Below, piece by piece: positions 51,584 to 59,752 of a DNA stretch of 64,000 nt. Source of the stretch: Hyphomonas sediminis (GTDB lineage Bacteria; Pseudomonadota; Alphaproteobacteria; Caulobacterales; Hyphomonadaceae). Location of the stretch: NCBI RefSeq assembly GCF_019679475.1, contig NZ_JAIEZP010000001.1, forward strand, positions 1,674,001 to 1,738,000, given 5' to 3'. Position 1 is the first letter of the stretch; the number at the start of each line of letters is the position of its first letter. A model generated the notes under the pieces. The model did no database searches. It had not been told where the DNA came from and saw nothing but the letters and a program-made list of their open reading frames with translations. Both the position numbers and the translations under genes were made by a program.

Positions 51584-51949
51584 ATGACACCCCAGATCGC
51601 CCGCCTCTATGCCCATGTATTGCCAGTCTTCTGGCCATACCTCTGGCTGCAGCTGCGCGCGATCTTCAAACGGCAGGACGTGGAACTCCGCACCCTCCTC
51701 ATCGCCGTCACCAAATGGGGCCGCATCCACATCGTCAGCGTCGGCGACCATTGGCGCGCCTACAAGAAACCAGCGCTCACGAAACCGGAATGGAGCGATC
51801 CCGTCTGGGAATCCGATCTCCCGACGAACCTCACCCAGGCCCCGTTGGCGTTTTCCTGTTGTTTTGGGGACGCCTCAAACACCCCACCTCCCGAAGCTCA
51901 TCCTGAGCGAAGTCGAAGGATCAGCGGGCTCACCCCCGACACATCCTAA
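51584..51949 (+). CDS. Small hypothetical protein with repeat-derived C-terminus
   Basis: A 121-residue frame starting MTPQIARLYAHVLPVFWPYL. Residues 1-85 look protein-like (hydrophobic helix, then basic WGRIHIVSVGDHWRAYKK). The last about 30 residues, with PEAHPERSRRISGLTPDTS, come from an intergenic repeat inserted at 51895-51921, so the original C-terminus has probably been replaced. It may be a fossil or still expressed. No domain recognised. Confidence 0.5.
   Translation: MTPQIARLYAHVLPVFWPYLWLQLRAIFKRQDVELRTLLIAVTKWGRIHIVSVGDHWRAYKKPALTKPEWSDPVWESDLPTNLTQAPLAFSCCFGDASNTPPPEAHPERSRRISGLTPDTS
51895..51921 (+). repeat. AGCTCATCCTGAGC repeat, second copy
   Basis: Matches the unit at 51461-51487 base for base across the first 27 positions (AGCTCATCCTGAGCGAAGTC, then GAAGGAT). 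It lies in the 3' end of the frame at 51584. The rest of the 51950-52114 stretch has C-rich low-complexity sequence and no gene. Confidence 0.8.
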
Positions 51950-52114
51950 CTCCCCCCGCACCAACCTCCGCTCATCCCCGCGAAGGCGGGGATCTCCCAC
52001 AACTCTTTCCCCCAACCCAAGCACACCCCCACCGGCCGCGCCCCTGCGCGTTCCGGCCGCCCGCGCAGCCGCCCCACTTGGCTTCCCGCGCCAGCGCCCC
52101 TATACGCCCGCCCC

Positions 52115-53254
52115 ATGGCTACGTTTCCATTTGAAATCGCCGCCCGCGAGGGCAAAGCGCGCACCGGCCGCCTGAAAACCCCGCGCGGAGACATCCGCAC
52201 GCCCGCCTTCATGCCCGTCGGCACGGCCGGCACGGTGAAGGCGCTTTATATGGATCAGGTCAAAGGGGCAGGGGCCGACATCATCCTCGGCAACACCTAC
52301 CACCTCATGCTACGCCCCGGCGCCGAGCGGGTGAAGAAGCTGGGCGGCCTGCACAAATTCTCCGGCTGGTCCGGCCCGATGCTGACCGATAGTGGCGGCT
52401 TCCAGGTCTGGTCGCTCGCCCAGCTGCGCAAGATGGACGCTGACGGCGTTACCTTCCAGAGCCATATCGATGGCTCGACCCACCGGCTGACGCCCGCCCG
52501 CTCCATCGAGATCCAGGCAGACCTTCTGGGCGCCGACATTTCCATGCAGCTCGATGAGTGCACGAATTTTCCGTGTACGCATGAAGAAGCCGAGCGCAGC
52601 CTGGAGCTCTCCCTGAAATGGGGCGAGCGCAGCCTCGACGCGTTCGGCGTCCGCGACAGCCAGACGATGTTCGGCATCATTCAGGGCTCGAACTTTGCAG
52701 ATCTGCGCGCGCGCTCGGCAAAAGGTGTCATCTCGCAGGGCTTCGGCGGCATTGCGCTGGGCGGTCTCGCCGTGGGCGAAGGCCATGAGCAGATGTGTGC
52801 CACCATCGACATGACCGTGCCGCATCTGCCTGATGGTATGCCGCGCTATGTCATGGGCGTCGGCAAGCCGATTGATCTTGTCGAAAGCGTTGCGCGCGGC
52901 ATCGACATGTTCGATTGCGTGCTGCCCACGCGCTCTGGCCGCCACGGTCAGGCGTGGACATGGGATGGCCCGCTCAATCTCAACAATGCCCGCTTTGCCG
53001 AAGACCTCGCCCCGCTGGACGAAGCGGTCGATTGCCCGGCCAGCCGCGACTATTCCCGCGCTTACCTGCACCACCTCTTCAAGGCCGGGGAATATCTCGG
53101 GCCGATGCTGCTCTCCTGGCACAACACGGCCTTCTTCCAGGCCCTGATGGCGGAGATCCGCGCCGCCATCGCCGAAGGCCGCTTCGAAGCCCTCCGCGCA
53201 GAGCTGTCGGCCCGCTGGGAAGGCACGAAGTCCAAGCCGCGCGCCGCCGAGTAG
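52115..53254 (+). CDS. tgt: Queuine tRNA-ribosyltransferase
   Basis: A 379-residue tRNA-guanine transglycosylase that exchanges G34 for preQ1/queuine in GUN anticodons. Seen: [13 protein letters not shown] with Asp92, [17 protein letters not shown] with nucleophile Asp267 in the family position, and the [16 protein letters not shown] block. The zinc site is unusual: where C-x-C-x2-C is normal (PLDxxCxCxxC), it reads V305, C307, S310, with His336 kept. Two of three Cys ligands are thus absent. ATG 52115 is followed by the normal TFPFEI start. Confidence 0.95.
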   Translation: MATFPFEIAAREGKARTGRLKTPRGDIRTPAFMPVGTAGTVKALYMDQVKGAGADIILGNTYHLMLRPGAERVKKLGGLHKFSGWSGPMLTDSGGFQVWSLAQLRKMDADGVTFQSHIDGSTHRLTPARSIEIQADLLGADISMQLDECTNFPCTHEEAERSLELSLKWGERSLDAFGVRDSQTMFGIIQGSNFADLRARSAKGVISQGFGGIALGGLAVGEGHEQMCATIDMTVPHLPDGMPRYVMGVGKPIDLVESVARGIDMFDCVLPTRSGRHGQAWTWDGPLNLNNARFAEDLAPLDEAVDCPASRDYSRAYLHHLFKAGEYLGPMLLSWHNTAFFQALMAEIRAAIAEGRFEALRAELSARWEGTKSKPRAAE

Positions 53255-53257
53255 GGC

Positions 53258-53866
53258 TTACTTGTAGAGCACTTTGTCGGCCTCGGCGTCGCGCAGGGCG
53301 TCGAAGTCCGGGCGGGCCGGCTGCTCGCAGCCCAGCGCCATGCCATAGCCCTTGAGATAGGCCCGCTGCTGCGCGCCCAGCGTGAAGGCGCGGGCTACCT
53401 TCTTCTCATGGCTCGCCGCGCCGGTCGCCTGCCGCACGAGGCCCCGGAAGGGGATCCACCCCGTCGCCCCGGATTCCACCGCGTTGAGCGCAAAGCCGGA
53501 GGCGGCGTCGGCAATCTGGTCTGTCCGGCGGCGCTCTTCGGGCGTCGGCGCGTCCCAGTCGGGGCCCAGCACGGCTTTCAGCTCCCCCAGGCGTGCCGCC
53601 ACGTCTTCACACGTCATCGGCTCGCCGGAGAGATAGGGCTGTTTCAGCGGGGCGAGCGCCGGCGGAATCTCCTGACGGCGCAGGTTCAGGTCTTCCAGCG
53701 GCGAGAGCGCCGCATTGGTAAAGCCGTCGCGTGTCTGCGTGGCTGTCTCGCTCGCCACGGTGCCCACTTCCTGTGAGATCGTGGCCGATTCTGAGGTGTT
53801 TTGCCCGCCGCTGGCGCAGGCTGAAGCGAGAAGAAGGGCTGAAAAAGCAAGGGAAAGGTGTCTCAT
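53258..53866 (-). CDS. Lipoprotein of unknown function
   Basis: A 202-residue protein with lipoprotein signal MRHLSLAFSALLLASACAS. After a Ser/Thr-rich, disordered linker (residues 20-45) is a globular helical domain with MTCEDVAARLGELKAVLG and a late ARAFTLGAQQRAYLKGYGMALGCEQP; the two Cys may form a disulfide. Convergent with tgt (3 bases apart). Conserved-looking but of unrecognised family. Confidence 0.75.
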   Translation of the reverse strand: MRHLSLAFSALLLASACASGGQNTSESATISQEVGTVASETATQTRDGFTNAALSPLEDLNLRRQEIPPALAPLKQPYLSGEPMTCEDVAARLGELKAVLGPDWDAPTPEERRRTDQIADAASGFALNAVESGATGWIPFRGLVRQATGAASHEKKVARAFTLGAQQRAYLKGYGMALGCEQPARPDFDALRDAEADKVLYK

Positions 53867-53980
53867 CGGCCAATGAGATGTGAAAAAGTTGGCCAGTTCA
53901 AGGCTTGGCGTGCAGGGAACGGTTGACCGACCCCGACTCCCGGCCTAAATGGCCGCTTCGGTCGTTTTGGCGATCGCGAT

Positions 53981-54056
53981 GTGCCCATAGCTCAGCTGGT
54001 AGAGCAACTGACTTTTAATCAGTAGGTCGCAGGTTCGAACCCTGCTGGGCACACCA
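53981..54056 (+). tRNA. tRNA-Lys (anticodon UUU)
   Basis: Full cloverleaf: acceptor GTGCCCA/TGGGCAC, D-arm GCTCAGCTGGTAGAGC, anticodon stem ACTGA/TCAGT with loop CTTTTAA giving anticodon TTT, T-arm GCAGGTTCGAACCCTGC, encoded CCA at 54054-54056. All conserved positions are present. Confidence 0.98.
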
Positions 54057-54121
54057 TCTTCCCCCTTGAAATCAAGGCGCTAACCGCTTCCTCCGGGAGG
54101 GTTTTGCTGCGCCTGGAATCA

Positions 54122-54158
54122 AAACGCCCGGCAAGGCCGCTAGGCTTGCCGGGCGTTT
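54122..54158 (-). terminator. Rho-independent terminator between tRNA and acyl-CoA dehydrogenase
   Basis: AAACGCCCGGCAAG (54122-54135) pairs over 14 positions with CTTGCCGGGCGTTT (54145-54158). A-rich on the left and T-rich on the right, so it serves the minus-strand acyl-CoA dehydrogenase and possibly the tRNA transcript. Confidence 0.9.
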
Positions 54159-54174
54159 GGCTCTGAATGCGCGC

Positions 54175-55350
54175 CTAGAGCCCCAGAACGCCTTTGGCGA
54201 TGATGCCCCGCTGGATTTCGTTGGAACCGCCATAGATCGAGCCGGCGCGGTTATTGAGATAGCGCGGCATGGCCGTCACCAGCTCTTTCGGGCCGACAGG
54301 TTCCACATTCGATAGCGGGTGAACGGCGTCGAGCTGGTGCACGCAGGCCTGGAGGCCGCCCGCCATGATCGAGAGTTCGTCCACCGCCTGCATCAACTCC
54401 GTCCGCTGGATCTTCAGCATGGAGGCGGCCGGCCCCGGCGGCTTGCCACTGGAAACGGCGGAGAGGATGCGCTGCTCGGTTCCCTTGATGGCTTCAATGC
54501 GGGTGGCCAGTTCTGTTGTCCGGCGCATCAGGTCTGCGTCGCCCAGCCCGGCTACATAGCTGTGCAGGCGGCTAAGGCCCGCTTCCAGCCCGGCGGAGGA
54601 GCCGCCCGAGCGCTCGAATTCCAACAGGTATTTCGCCACCGACCAGCCGTCATTCTCCTCGCCGAGCCGGCCGGATTTTGGCACGCGCACATCGTCGAAG
54701 AACACCTGGTTCAGCTCATGCTCGCCCGCCAGCGTGATGATGGGGTCAACCTTGATGCCCGGCGTGTTCATGTCCAGCAGCAGGAAGGTGATGCCCTGCT
54801 GGGGCTTGGCGGCGGGGTCCGTGCGCACCAGGCAGAACATCTTGTTCGCGTGGTGGGCGTGGGTGGTCCAGATCTTCGTGCCGTTGAGGATATAGTCGTC
54901 CCCATCACTGACTGCGCGCAGCTGCAGCGAGGCAAGGTCTGAGCCGGAGCCGGGCTCCGAATAGCCCTGGCACCAATAGTCCTCGCCCGAGAGGATACGG
55001 GGCAGATAGTGCGCCTTCTGCTCCGGCGTGCCGTAGCCGATGATGCAGGGGCCAACCATGCCGAGGCCCATGGGCGCAAGGCCCGGCGCGCCTGCGCGGG
55101 CGGTTTCTGTAGCGAAGATATAGCGCTGCATCTCGCTCCAGCCGGGCCCGCCATATTCCTTTGGCCAGTGCGGCGCGACCCAGCCGCGCGCATGCAGGAT
55201 ACGCTGCCAGGGCAGGGTGAATTCCGGTTCAATGAAAACGCTGGTGGCGAGACGACCTGCCGCAGCCAGTTCGGGGGTAAGATTGTCCCTGAGGAAGGCT
55301 CGCACTTCTTCCTGAAATTCAATATCCTGTGGTGACAGATCTAGTTTCAT
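54175..55350 (-). CDS. Acyl-CoA dehydrogenase
   Basis: A 391-residue acyl-CoA dehydrogenase from ATG 55350 (MKLDLSPQDIEFQEEVRAFL), preceded by GGGAGG. Characteristic PHWPKEYGGPGWSE, YSEPGSGSDLASLQLRA, the TKIWTTHAHHANKMF segment and the C-terminal NRAGSIYGGSNEIQRGIIAKGVLGL. The catalytic Glu of short-chain types is not at the YEGT position here (IYGGSNEIQ), so it belongs to the long-chain/steroid-type subgroup (FadE-like). Divergent from the LuxR-type gene at 55446, which may control it. Confidence 0.9.
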   Translation of the reverse strand: MKLDLSPQDIEFQEEVRAFLRDNLTPELAAAGRLATSVFIEPEFTLPWQRILHARGWVAPHWPKEYGGPGWSEMQRYIFATETARAGAPGLAPMGLGMVGPCIIGYGTPEQKAHYLPRILSGEDYWCQGYSEPGSGSDLASLQLRAVSDGDDYILNGTKIWTTHAHHANKMFCLVRTDPAAKPQQGITFLLLDMNTPGIKVDPIITLAGEHELNQVFFDDVRVPKSGRLGEENDGWSVAKYLLEFERSGGSSAGLEAGLSRLHSYVAGLGDADLMRRTTELATRIEAIKGTEQRILSAVSSGKPPGPAASMLKIQRTELMQAVDELSIMAGGLQACVHQLDAVHPLSNVEPVGPKELVTAMPRYLNNRAGSIYGGSNEIQRGIIAKGVLGL

Positions 55351-55429
55351 TGCGTCGCCTCCCGGCTGATTTCTCTGGCTTTTCGCAAGTTGGAGCAAGT
55401 GAGCCACGGCGAGACAAGCTGACGGAATT

Positions 55430-55443
55430 GATAGGGCCCTATC
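55430..55443. promoter_or_regulatory. GATAGGGCCCTATC palindrome before LuxR-type gene
   Basis: A perfect 14-base palindrome that ends 2 bases before the ATG of the LuxR-type gene and 80 bases from the acyl-CoA dehydrogenase start. Its position fits autoregulation or control of both divergent genes. It is shorter than a typical lux box. Confidence 0.6.
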
Positions 55444-55445
55444 GA

Positions 55446-56210
55446 ATGGACACTGCAGGACCCGAAAACACGCTGCGCGAGACGATGGAGCTGGCGGCAG
55501 AAATTGATCGCATGGGCCGGGAAATCGGGCTGCCTTACATCGCGGTCAGCGCGGATATTTCCGATCCGTCCCCGATGATCGGGGAAGATGGCCGGCCACT
55601 GGCAGAGACTGTGTTCCGCTGGGTGGACCCGGCGCTGGCCTACTGGAAAGACCGCGCCTTTGCGCTGCGCGCGGGCATCATCCGCGTGGTGCGCGTGTGC
55701 GGGGAGCCCTTCTATTATCAGCAGGGGGCGATGCACAGCTGGCGCAAGGTGGGCGCGCTGCAGGGCGTGAACCAGCGCATCGATCCGGAAGCCTATGGCG
55801 CCTATGGCGTGCAGGGGGCGATCATCGCGCCGATCCATTCACCGATGGGCGTGATTGGCGCTGTCGTCTGGGCGACGGACGACAAGTCGGTTGATATTGC
55901 AGCGCTTTTTGACGAACACGGGCCAGCGCTTTACCTGCTGGCGCTGAAATTCCTGTCGGCCTATCGCGACGCGACCGTGCCGCCTGTGCCACCGGAACTG
56001 GTGGAGTTCACGCGCCGGGAAATCCAGTGCCTGAAATGGGCCGCAGCCGGCAAGACAGACGCCGAGATCGCCACGATCATGGGCGTTTCGGCGCCGACCA
56101 TCCGCTTCCACATGACCAATGCCAGCCGCAAGCTGGGCGTTTCGGGCCGCTCGCAGACGATCCGCCTGGCGACGACGCTGGGCTATATCGGGCAGGGCGG
56201 CGGGGGCTGA
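55446..56210 (+). CDS. LuxR-family regulator with N-terminal autoinducer-binding-like domain
   Basis: A 254-residue protein. Residues 1-165 look like an autoinducer-binding domain (AETVFRWVDPALAYWKDRAFALR; HSWRKVGALQGVN; GVIGAVVWAT), and 190-250 are a LuxR HTH (VEFTRREIQCLKWAAAGKTD...FHMTNASRKLGVSGRS). No LuxI-like synthase is in the window, so it would be a 'solo' sensing an exogenous or non-AHL ligand. ATG 55446 chosen; upstream frame to 55329 overlaps the neighbouring gene. Terminated by the hairpin at 56254. Confidence 0.8.
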   Translation: MDTAGPENTLRETMELAAEIDRMGREIGLPYIAVSADISDPSPMIGEDGRPLAETVFRWVDPALAYWKDRAFALRAGIIRVVRVCGEPFYYQQGAMHSWRKVGALQGVNQRIDPEAYGAYGVQGAIIAPIHSPMGVIGAVVWATDDKSVDIAALFDEHGPALYLLALKFLSAYRDATVPPVPPELVEFTRREIQCLKWAAAGKTDAEIATIMGVSAPTIRFHMTNASRKLGVSGRSQTIRLATTLGYIGQGGGG

Positions 56211-56253
56211 AAAGCTCTGAAAAAACTCCAACCATTCCTCCAACGGGAAGGGC

Positions 56254-56280
56254 AAAAACTCCAACGGCGTTGGAGTTTTT
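56254..56280. terminator. Bidirectional terminator between LuxR-type gene and Mur ligase
   Basis: AAAAACTCCAAC pairs perfectly with GTTGGAGTTTTT around a GGC loop, with A and T runs on both sides, so it can stop transcription from both convergent genes. A second CTCCAAC copy precedes it at 56226. Confidence 0.9.
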
Positions 56281-57689
56281 CAGGCTTCGGCGCGGGCCTT
56301 GAAGCGGGCGAGCAATTCCTGCGCAAACACCGTCAGCGTGTCATCGCGCGCGCCCATGACGAGGATGCGGTCTCCCGGCTTTGCCAGTTCCAGAAGGCGC
56401 GCGCCGCAGGCGGCGCGGTCGCCCAGCGCCTCGGCATGGCGACCCAGCGCAGTGATGTCTGCGGCGAGATCCGTGCTGCCGACCGAGCGGTCCACCGTGC
56501 CGCCAAAATAGGCCGGCTCCGGCATCAGGAGAATATCTTCCGCATCCAGATTTTCGGCAAAGCATTCGGCAAACTCGCGGCGCATGTTGCGCAAGGGGCC
56601 AAAGCCATGGGGCTGGAACATCACCAGCACCCGGCCGGGGAACTGGTTCACCGTGCGCAGGGTGGCGGCGATCTTGTCCGGGTTGTGGCCGAAATCATCG
56701 ATCACGGTGACGCCGCCTTCTGTGCCGATCACATCGAAGCGGCGGGAGATGCCGGCGAAGGTGGCAAGGGCCTTGGACGCCTCTGCCAGTGTGACGCCGC
56801 AAGCCATGCAGGCGGCGATGGCCGCGAGGGCGTTGGAGACGTTATGCCTGCCGGGCGTGGCGAGGCGGATGGCGGCTGTTTCGCCCGTCTTTTGATCGTG
56901 TACGGAGAAGGTGATGTGCGTAGGCGCGGGCGCAATGTCCTGCGCGATGAGGCGGGCGGCGGGGTCTGTCAGGCTGTAGGTGATCGCGGCGGGGAAGTCT
57001 GCTGCCAGCCGCGCGGTCTCGTCATTGTCGAGGTTCAGCACCACGGTTTCAGCCCGCGAAGCGAAGCCGCCGAAGAGCGCGCGCAGCTCGTCCATCGATT
57101 TGTGGTCCAGCGAGATGTTGGAGACGACTGCCACACGCGGATTATAGCCCGCGATCGAGCCGTCGCTTTCGTCCACCTCGGAAACGAAGATGCCGCTGGC
57201 GCCGACGAGGGAGCTGGCGAAGAGGGCGTCCGGCGTCTGGAAATTCTTCATCACCGCGCCGTTCATCACGGTGGGGCTCTTGCCCGTGTGATGGAGTATC
57301 CAGGCGATCATGCCGGTGGTGGTGGATTTGCCGCTCGTGCCCGCCACGCCGATGGCCGTGGGCGCGGCGTTGAAGAGGGCCGAGAGCATCTGCGCCCGGC
57401 TCATCCGTTTCGCGCCCACGCGGATCGCTGCGGCAATATCGGGCACGGTATCCTCCACCGCTGCCGAGGCGACGACGACCTGATCGGCGCGCGTCACGCC
57501 GCTGCCATCCTGCGGGTAAAGCTTGATGCCGCGCGTGCGCAGGTAGTCAAACTTCGCGGGCGTGCGCCCCTGATCCAGCGAGCGGTCCGACCCCTCGATG
57601 ATATGGCCCTGATCGAGCAGGATAAGCGCCAACGGCAACATGCCGGAGCCGCCAATGCCGCAGAAGAAGTAACGAGTCGGGTGTGTCAT
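56280..57689 (-). CDS. Mur ligase family protein (MurC/Mpl-like)
   Basis: A 469-residue ATP-dependent ligase of the MurC-F family: N-terminal Rossmann domain (FFCGIGGSGMLPLALILLDQG), central ATPase with P-loop GVAGTSGKSTTTGMI (about 113-127), C-terminal ligase domain. The active-site block that reads H-H-P in MurC reads DDFGHNPDKI here. It lies far from division genes and might recycle peptidoglycan peptides (Mpl role) or modify cell-wall precursors. Exact substrate is uncertain. Start 57689 overlaps the low-GC gene. Confidence 0.82.
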   Translation of the reverse strand: MTHPTRYFFCGIGGSGMLPLALILLDQGHIIEGSDRSLDQGRTPAKFDYLRTRGIKLYPQDGSGVTRADQVVVASAAVEDTVPDIAAAIRVGAKRMSRAQMLSALFNAAPTAIGVAGTSGKSTTTGMIAWILHHTGKSPTVMNGAVMKNFQTPDALFASSLVGASGIFVSEVDESDGSIAGYNPRVAVVSNISLDHKSMDELRALFGGFASRAETVVLNLDNDETARLAADFPAAITYSLTDPAARLIAQDIAPAPTHITFSVHDQKTGETAAIRLATPGRHNVSNALAAIAACMACGVTLAEASKALATFAGISRRFDVIGTEGGVTVIDDFGHNPDKIAATLRTVNQFPGRVLVMFQPHGFGPLRNMRREFAECFAENLDAEDILLMPEPAYFGGTVDRSVGSTDLAADITALGRHAEALGDRAACGARLLELAKPGDRILVMGARDDTLTVFAQELLARFKARAEA

Positions 57690-58573
57690 GGTTGGCAGCT
57701 TATTTAATTGGGTTGAGGGGCGGTAGCATTAATGGTGGACGATCACCTGAACGCTCAAACAAGTATGTCCATGACGCAGATTGTTACCAACGGCGTATTC
57801 GGAAATCGCCTTGTTGTAAGCCATACTTTAGGGGCGTAGTTATTTTAGACGCGTTGCTGCGAAATGTCTGGGCTGAGTATTTGTTGACAAACATTCATAG
57901 ACTTGAAGAAAGGCCGAAACTGGTCGACCTGGCCGCTTTCGGCCGCGCAGGTTATTTTCAAGACAAATCCATATTTGCAAATGGAAAAGAACTACTCAGA
58001 TCAGCTCGTTTCATTGAGTATGATCAGGATAATTTTCAGTTGGACGTATGCGACTGTGGTATTGTCGGTTGTATACCAGGAGGACTTGTCAGTCTTCGGC
58101 GACACAATGACTGTGCGATTATAGTGCCAGCAGCGCATGCAATTTTGGACGGCGACGAAGAGGCTACGCCACCGGCATTCATCTACGAACTAGGTCCAAT
58201 TGCCTTTTCTCCATCAGTTTATGCCACACTGCGTGATATGGTTCCTGCGTTTCCCGAGCACAGTTCGCTTCGGTATTTGAGCCACTCCGAAGTTATCGTC
58301 TGCAATCAGCTCACCGCTCCGGGACACTTTCTAGGCAACATCGGTATGGCGCCAACTATCAAGACTGATCTAGTCCTCGCGGTTTCCGATGGGGAATTGA
58401 GCAAGGAGATTGCTTCTCTGGAAATTGCATTGGGTGATCGAAGCCAGCGGCAGCTTCCGGAACACAGCAGAACGCCGGATCGTATCGTTGAGTTTCATCT
58501 TGATTTACCTGGATACCCGGTTTGGCGCGGGTTGGGGTATAGGAAAGAAAAGCCACAATTGCTTATCGGTTAA
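57683..58573 (+). CDS. Low-GC foreign-looking gene, probably frameshifted at its 5' end
   Basis: The frame opens at GTG 57683 and runs 296 residues, but residues before about 60 do not look like a protein. A different frame starting at ATG 57732 encodes 35 residues (MVDDHLNAQTSMSM..., then TQIVTNGVFGNRLVVSHTLG) and then stops near 57840, where the first frame begins to look real (VVILDALLRNVWAEYLL). This suggests one gene split by a frameshift near 57830. It is clearly less GC-rich than its neighbours. No domain recognised; recent acquisition likely. Confidence 0.5.
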   Translation: MSWLAAYLIGLRGGSINGGRSPERSNKYVHDADCYQRRIRKSPCCKPYFRGVVILDALLRNVWAEYLLTNIHRLEERPKLVDLAAFGRAGYFQDKSIFANGKELLRSARFIEYDQDNFQLDVCDCGIVGCIPGGLVSLRRHNDCAIIVPAAHAILDGDEEATPPAFIYELGPIAFSPSVYATLRDMVPAFPEHSSLRYLSHSEVIVCNQLTAPGHFLGNIGMAPTIKTDLVLAVSDGELSKEIASLEIALGDRSQRQLPEHSRTPDRIVEFHLDLPGYPVWRGLGYRKEKPQLLIG

Positions 58574-58634
58574 AGTCTATTTCAACATTTGGAGCATGCC
58601 GACTTAGCCACATCGGCACTACTGTGGGCACGAC

Positions 58635-59474
58635 ATGATAGACCGCAAAATAAGCATCGGCATCGTAGCGCCCGGGCGCTCTCTGGATAAGTCCATCGCG
58701 GATCGCGTGACTGCGCTTTCAGGCAACTCTGCTGAACTCTTCTTCCACCCCCAATGCTTCCTGCGGGAGGGCCATTTCGCCGGGCCGGATGAGGCGCGGG
58801 TGGATGCCTTCGTTCAGTTTGCCAACGACCCCGGCCTTGATGCGATCTGGTTTGCTCGCGGTGGGTATGGGGCTTGCCGGTTGCTCGACAGTGCGTTTGA
58901 GCGGCTGGGCGAGGCGGCGCGGCGCAAGACGTATCTGGGGTATAGCGATACCGGGTTCTTGCTGGCGCGGCTGGCGAAGGAAGGGATTGGCCGGGTGGCG
59001 CATGGGCCGATGCCGGCGGACATCTTGCGCGAGGGCGGCGAGGCGGCTGTGCGCCGGGCGATCGGGTTCCTGAGCGGCGCGGATGGCGAGGCGGGCGTGG
59101 AGCCGGGGACGCGCGTGCCGGGGAAGTATGCCGCCTATAACATCAGTGTACTGGCGAGTTTGATCGGCACGGACTATGCGCCGGATCTTTCCGGGGCGAC
59201 GCTGCTGATCGAGGATGTGGGCGAGTATCATTACCGGCTGGACCGGCTGATGTTCACGCTGACCTCAAGCGAGACCGTGCGCGCGGCGGCGGGCATCCGG
59301 CTCGGCCGCTGCGGGCCTATCCCGGTGAATGATGTCGATTTCGGGCAGGACGAGGAAGAGATTGCGCGCAGCTGGTGCGCCCGCAATGGCATTGCCTATC
59401 TTGGCCGGGCGGACATTGGCCATGATGTGGACAACAAGATCGTGGTGTTCGGGGAGCGCTCAGCGAGCGTTTGA
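58635..59474 (+). CDS. LD-carboxypeptidase (peptidase S66 family)
   Basis: A 279-residue LdcA/MccF-type serine peptidase. Seen: AIWFARGGYGACRLLD, catalytic Ser104 in YLGYSDTGFLLARL, Glu in LLIEDVGEYHYRLDR and His in DIGHDVDNKIVVFG, the Ser-Glu-His triad of the family. It removes the terminal D-amino acid of murein tetrapeptides during recycling, or opens microcin-type conjugates (MccF). Position beside a Mur ligase supports a peptidoglycan-recycling role. No signal peptide, so cytosolic. Confidence 0.88.
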   Translation: MIDRKISIGIVAPGRSLDKSIADRVTALSGNSAELFFHPQCFLREGHFAGPDEARVDAFVQFANDPGLDAIWFARGGYGACRLLDSAFERLGEAARRKTYLGYSDTGFLLARLAKEGIGRVAHGPMPADILREGGEAAVRRAIGFLSGADGEAGVEPGTRVPGKYAAYNISVLASLIGTDYAPDLSGATLLIEDVGEYHYRLDRLMFTLTSSETVRAAAGIRLGRCGPIPVNDVDFGQDEEEIARSWCARNGIAYLGRADIGHDVDNKIVVFGERSASV

Positions 59475-59485
59475 AATTCTCTGCG

Positions 59486-59727
59486 TTTCGTCACCCTCGA
59501 CCGGCGCAGCCGGTCTGAGGGCCCATCTCCTGACCCGTCGAACCCGGCGACATCAGTGCGTCGTCATCCCGGAATTTGCGCAGCAAATGTCCGGGACCCA
59601 GCGCAAAGAATGACTGGGTCCCGGTCTTCGCCGGCGGCGAAACCGGGATGACGCCAAACGAGATGTACGGATGCGGAAGGTTGAGAAGCTGGGCCCTCAG
59701 ATGCGCTTGCGCGCATCGAGGGGGACG
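59486..59727. repeat. Composite palindromic intergenic element
   Basis: Outer parts: CGTCACCCTCGA with TGAGGGCCCA on the left and TGGGCCCTCA with TCGAGGG on the right. Inner part: CGTCATCCCGG (59562-59572) with CCGGGATGACG (59643-59653), and CCGGGACCCAG (59591-59601) with CTGGGTCCCGG (59614-59624). This nested inverted-repeat unit lies between two convergent genes and has no coding content. Confidence 0.8.
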
Positions 59728-59752
59728 AAAGTAACAATCGGCAGTGAGCGGC

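Noticed and set aside
51403-51921. CRISPR-like repeats in the 51.4-51.9 kb region
   Set aside because: Only two or three units, palindromic and unevenly spaced, no regular spacers; they are known-type intergenic repeats.
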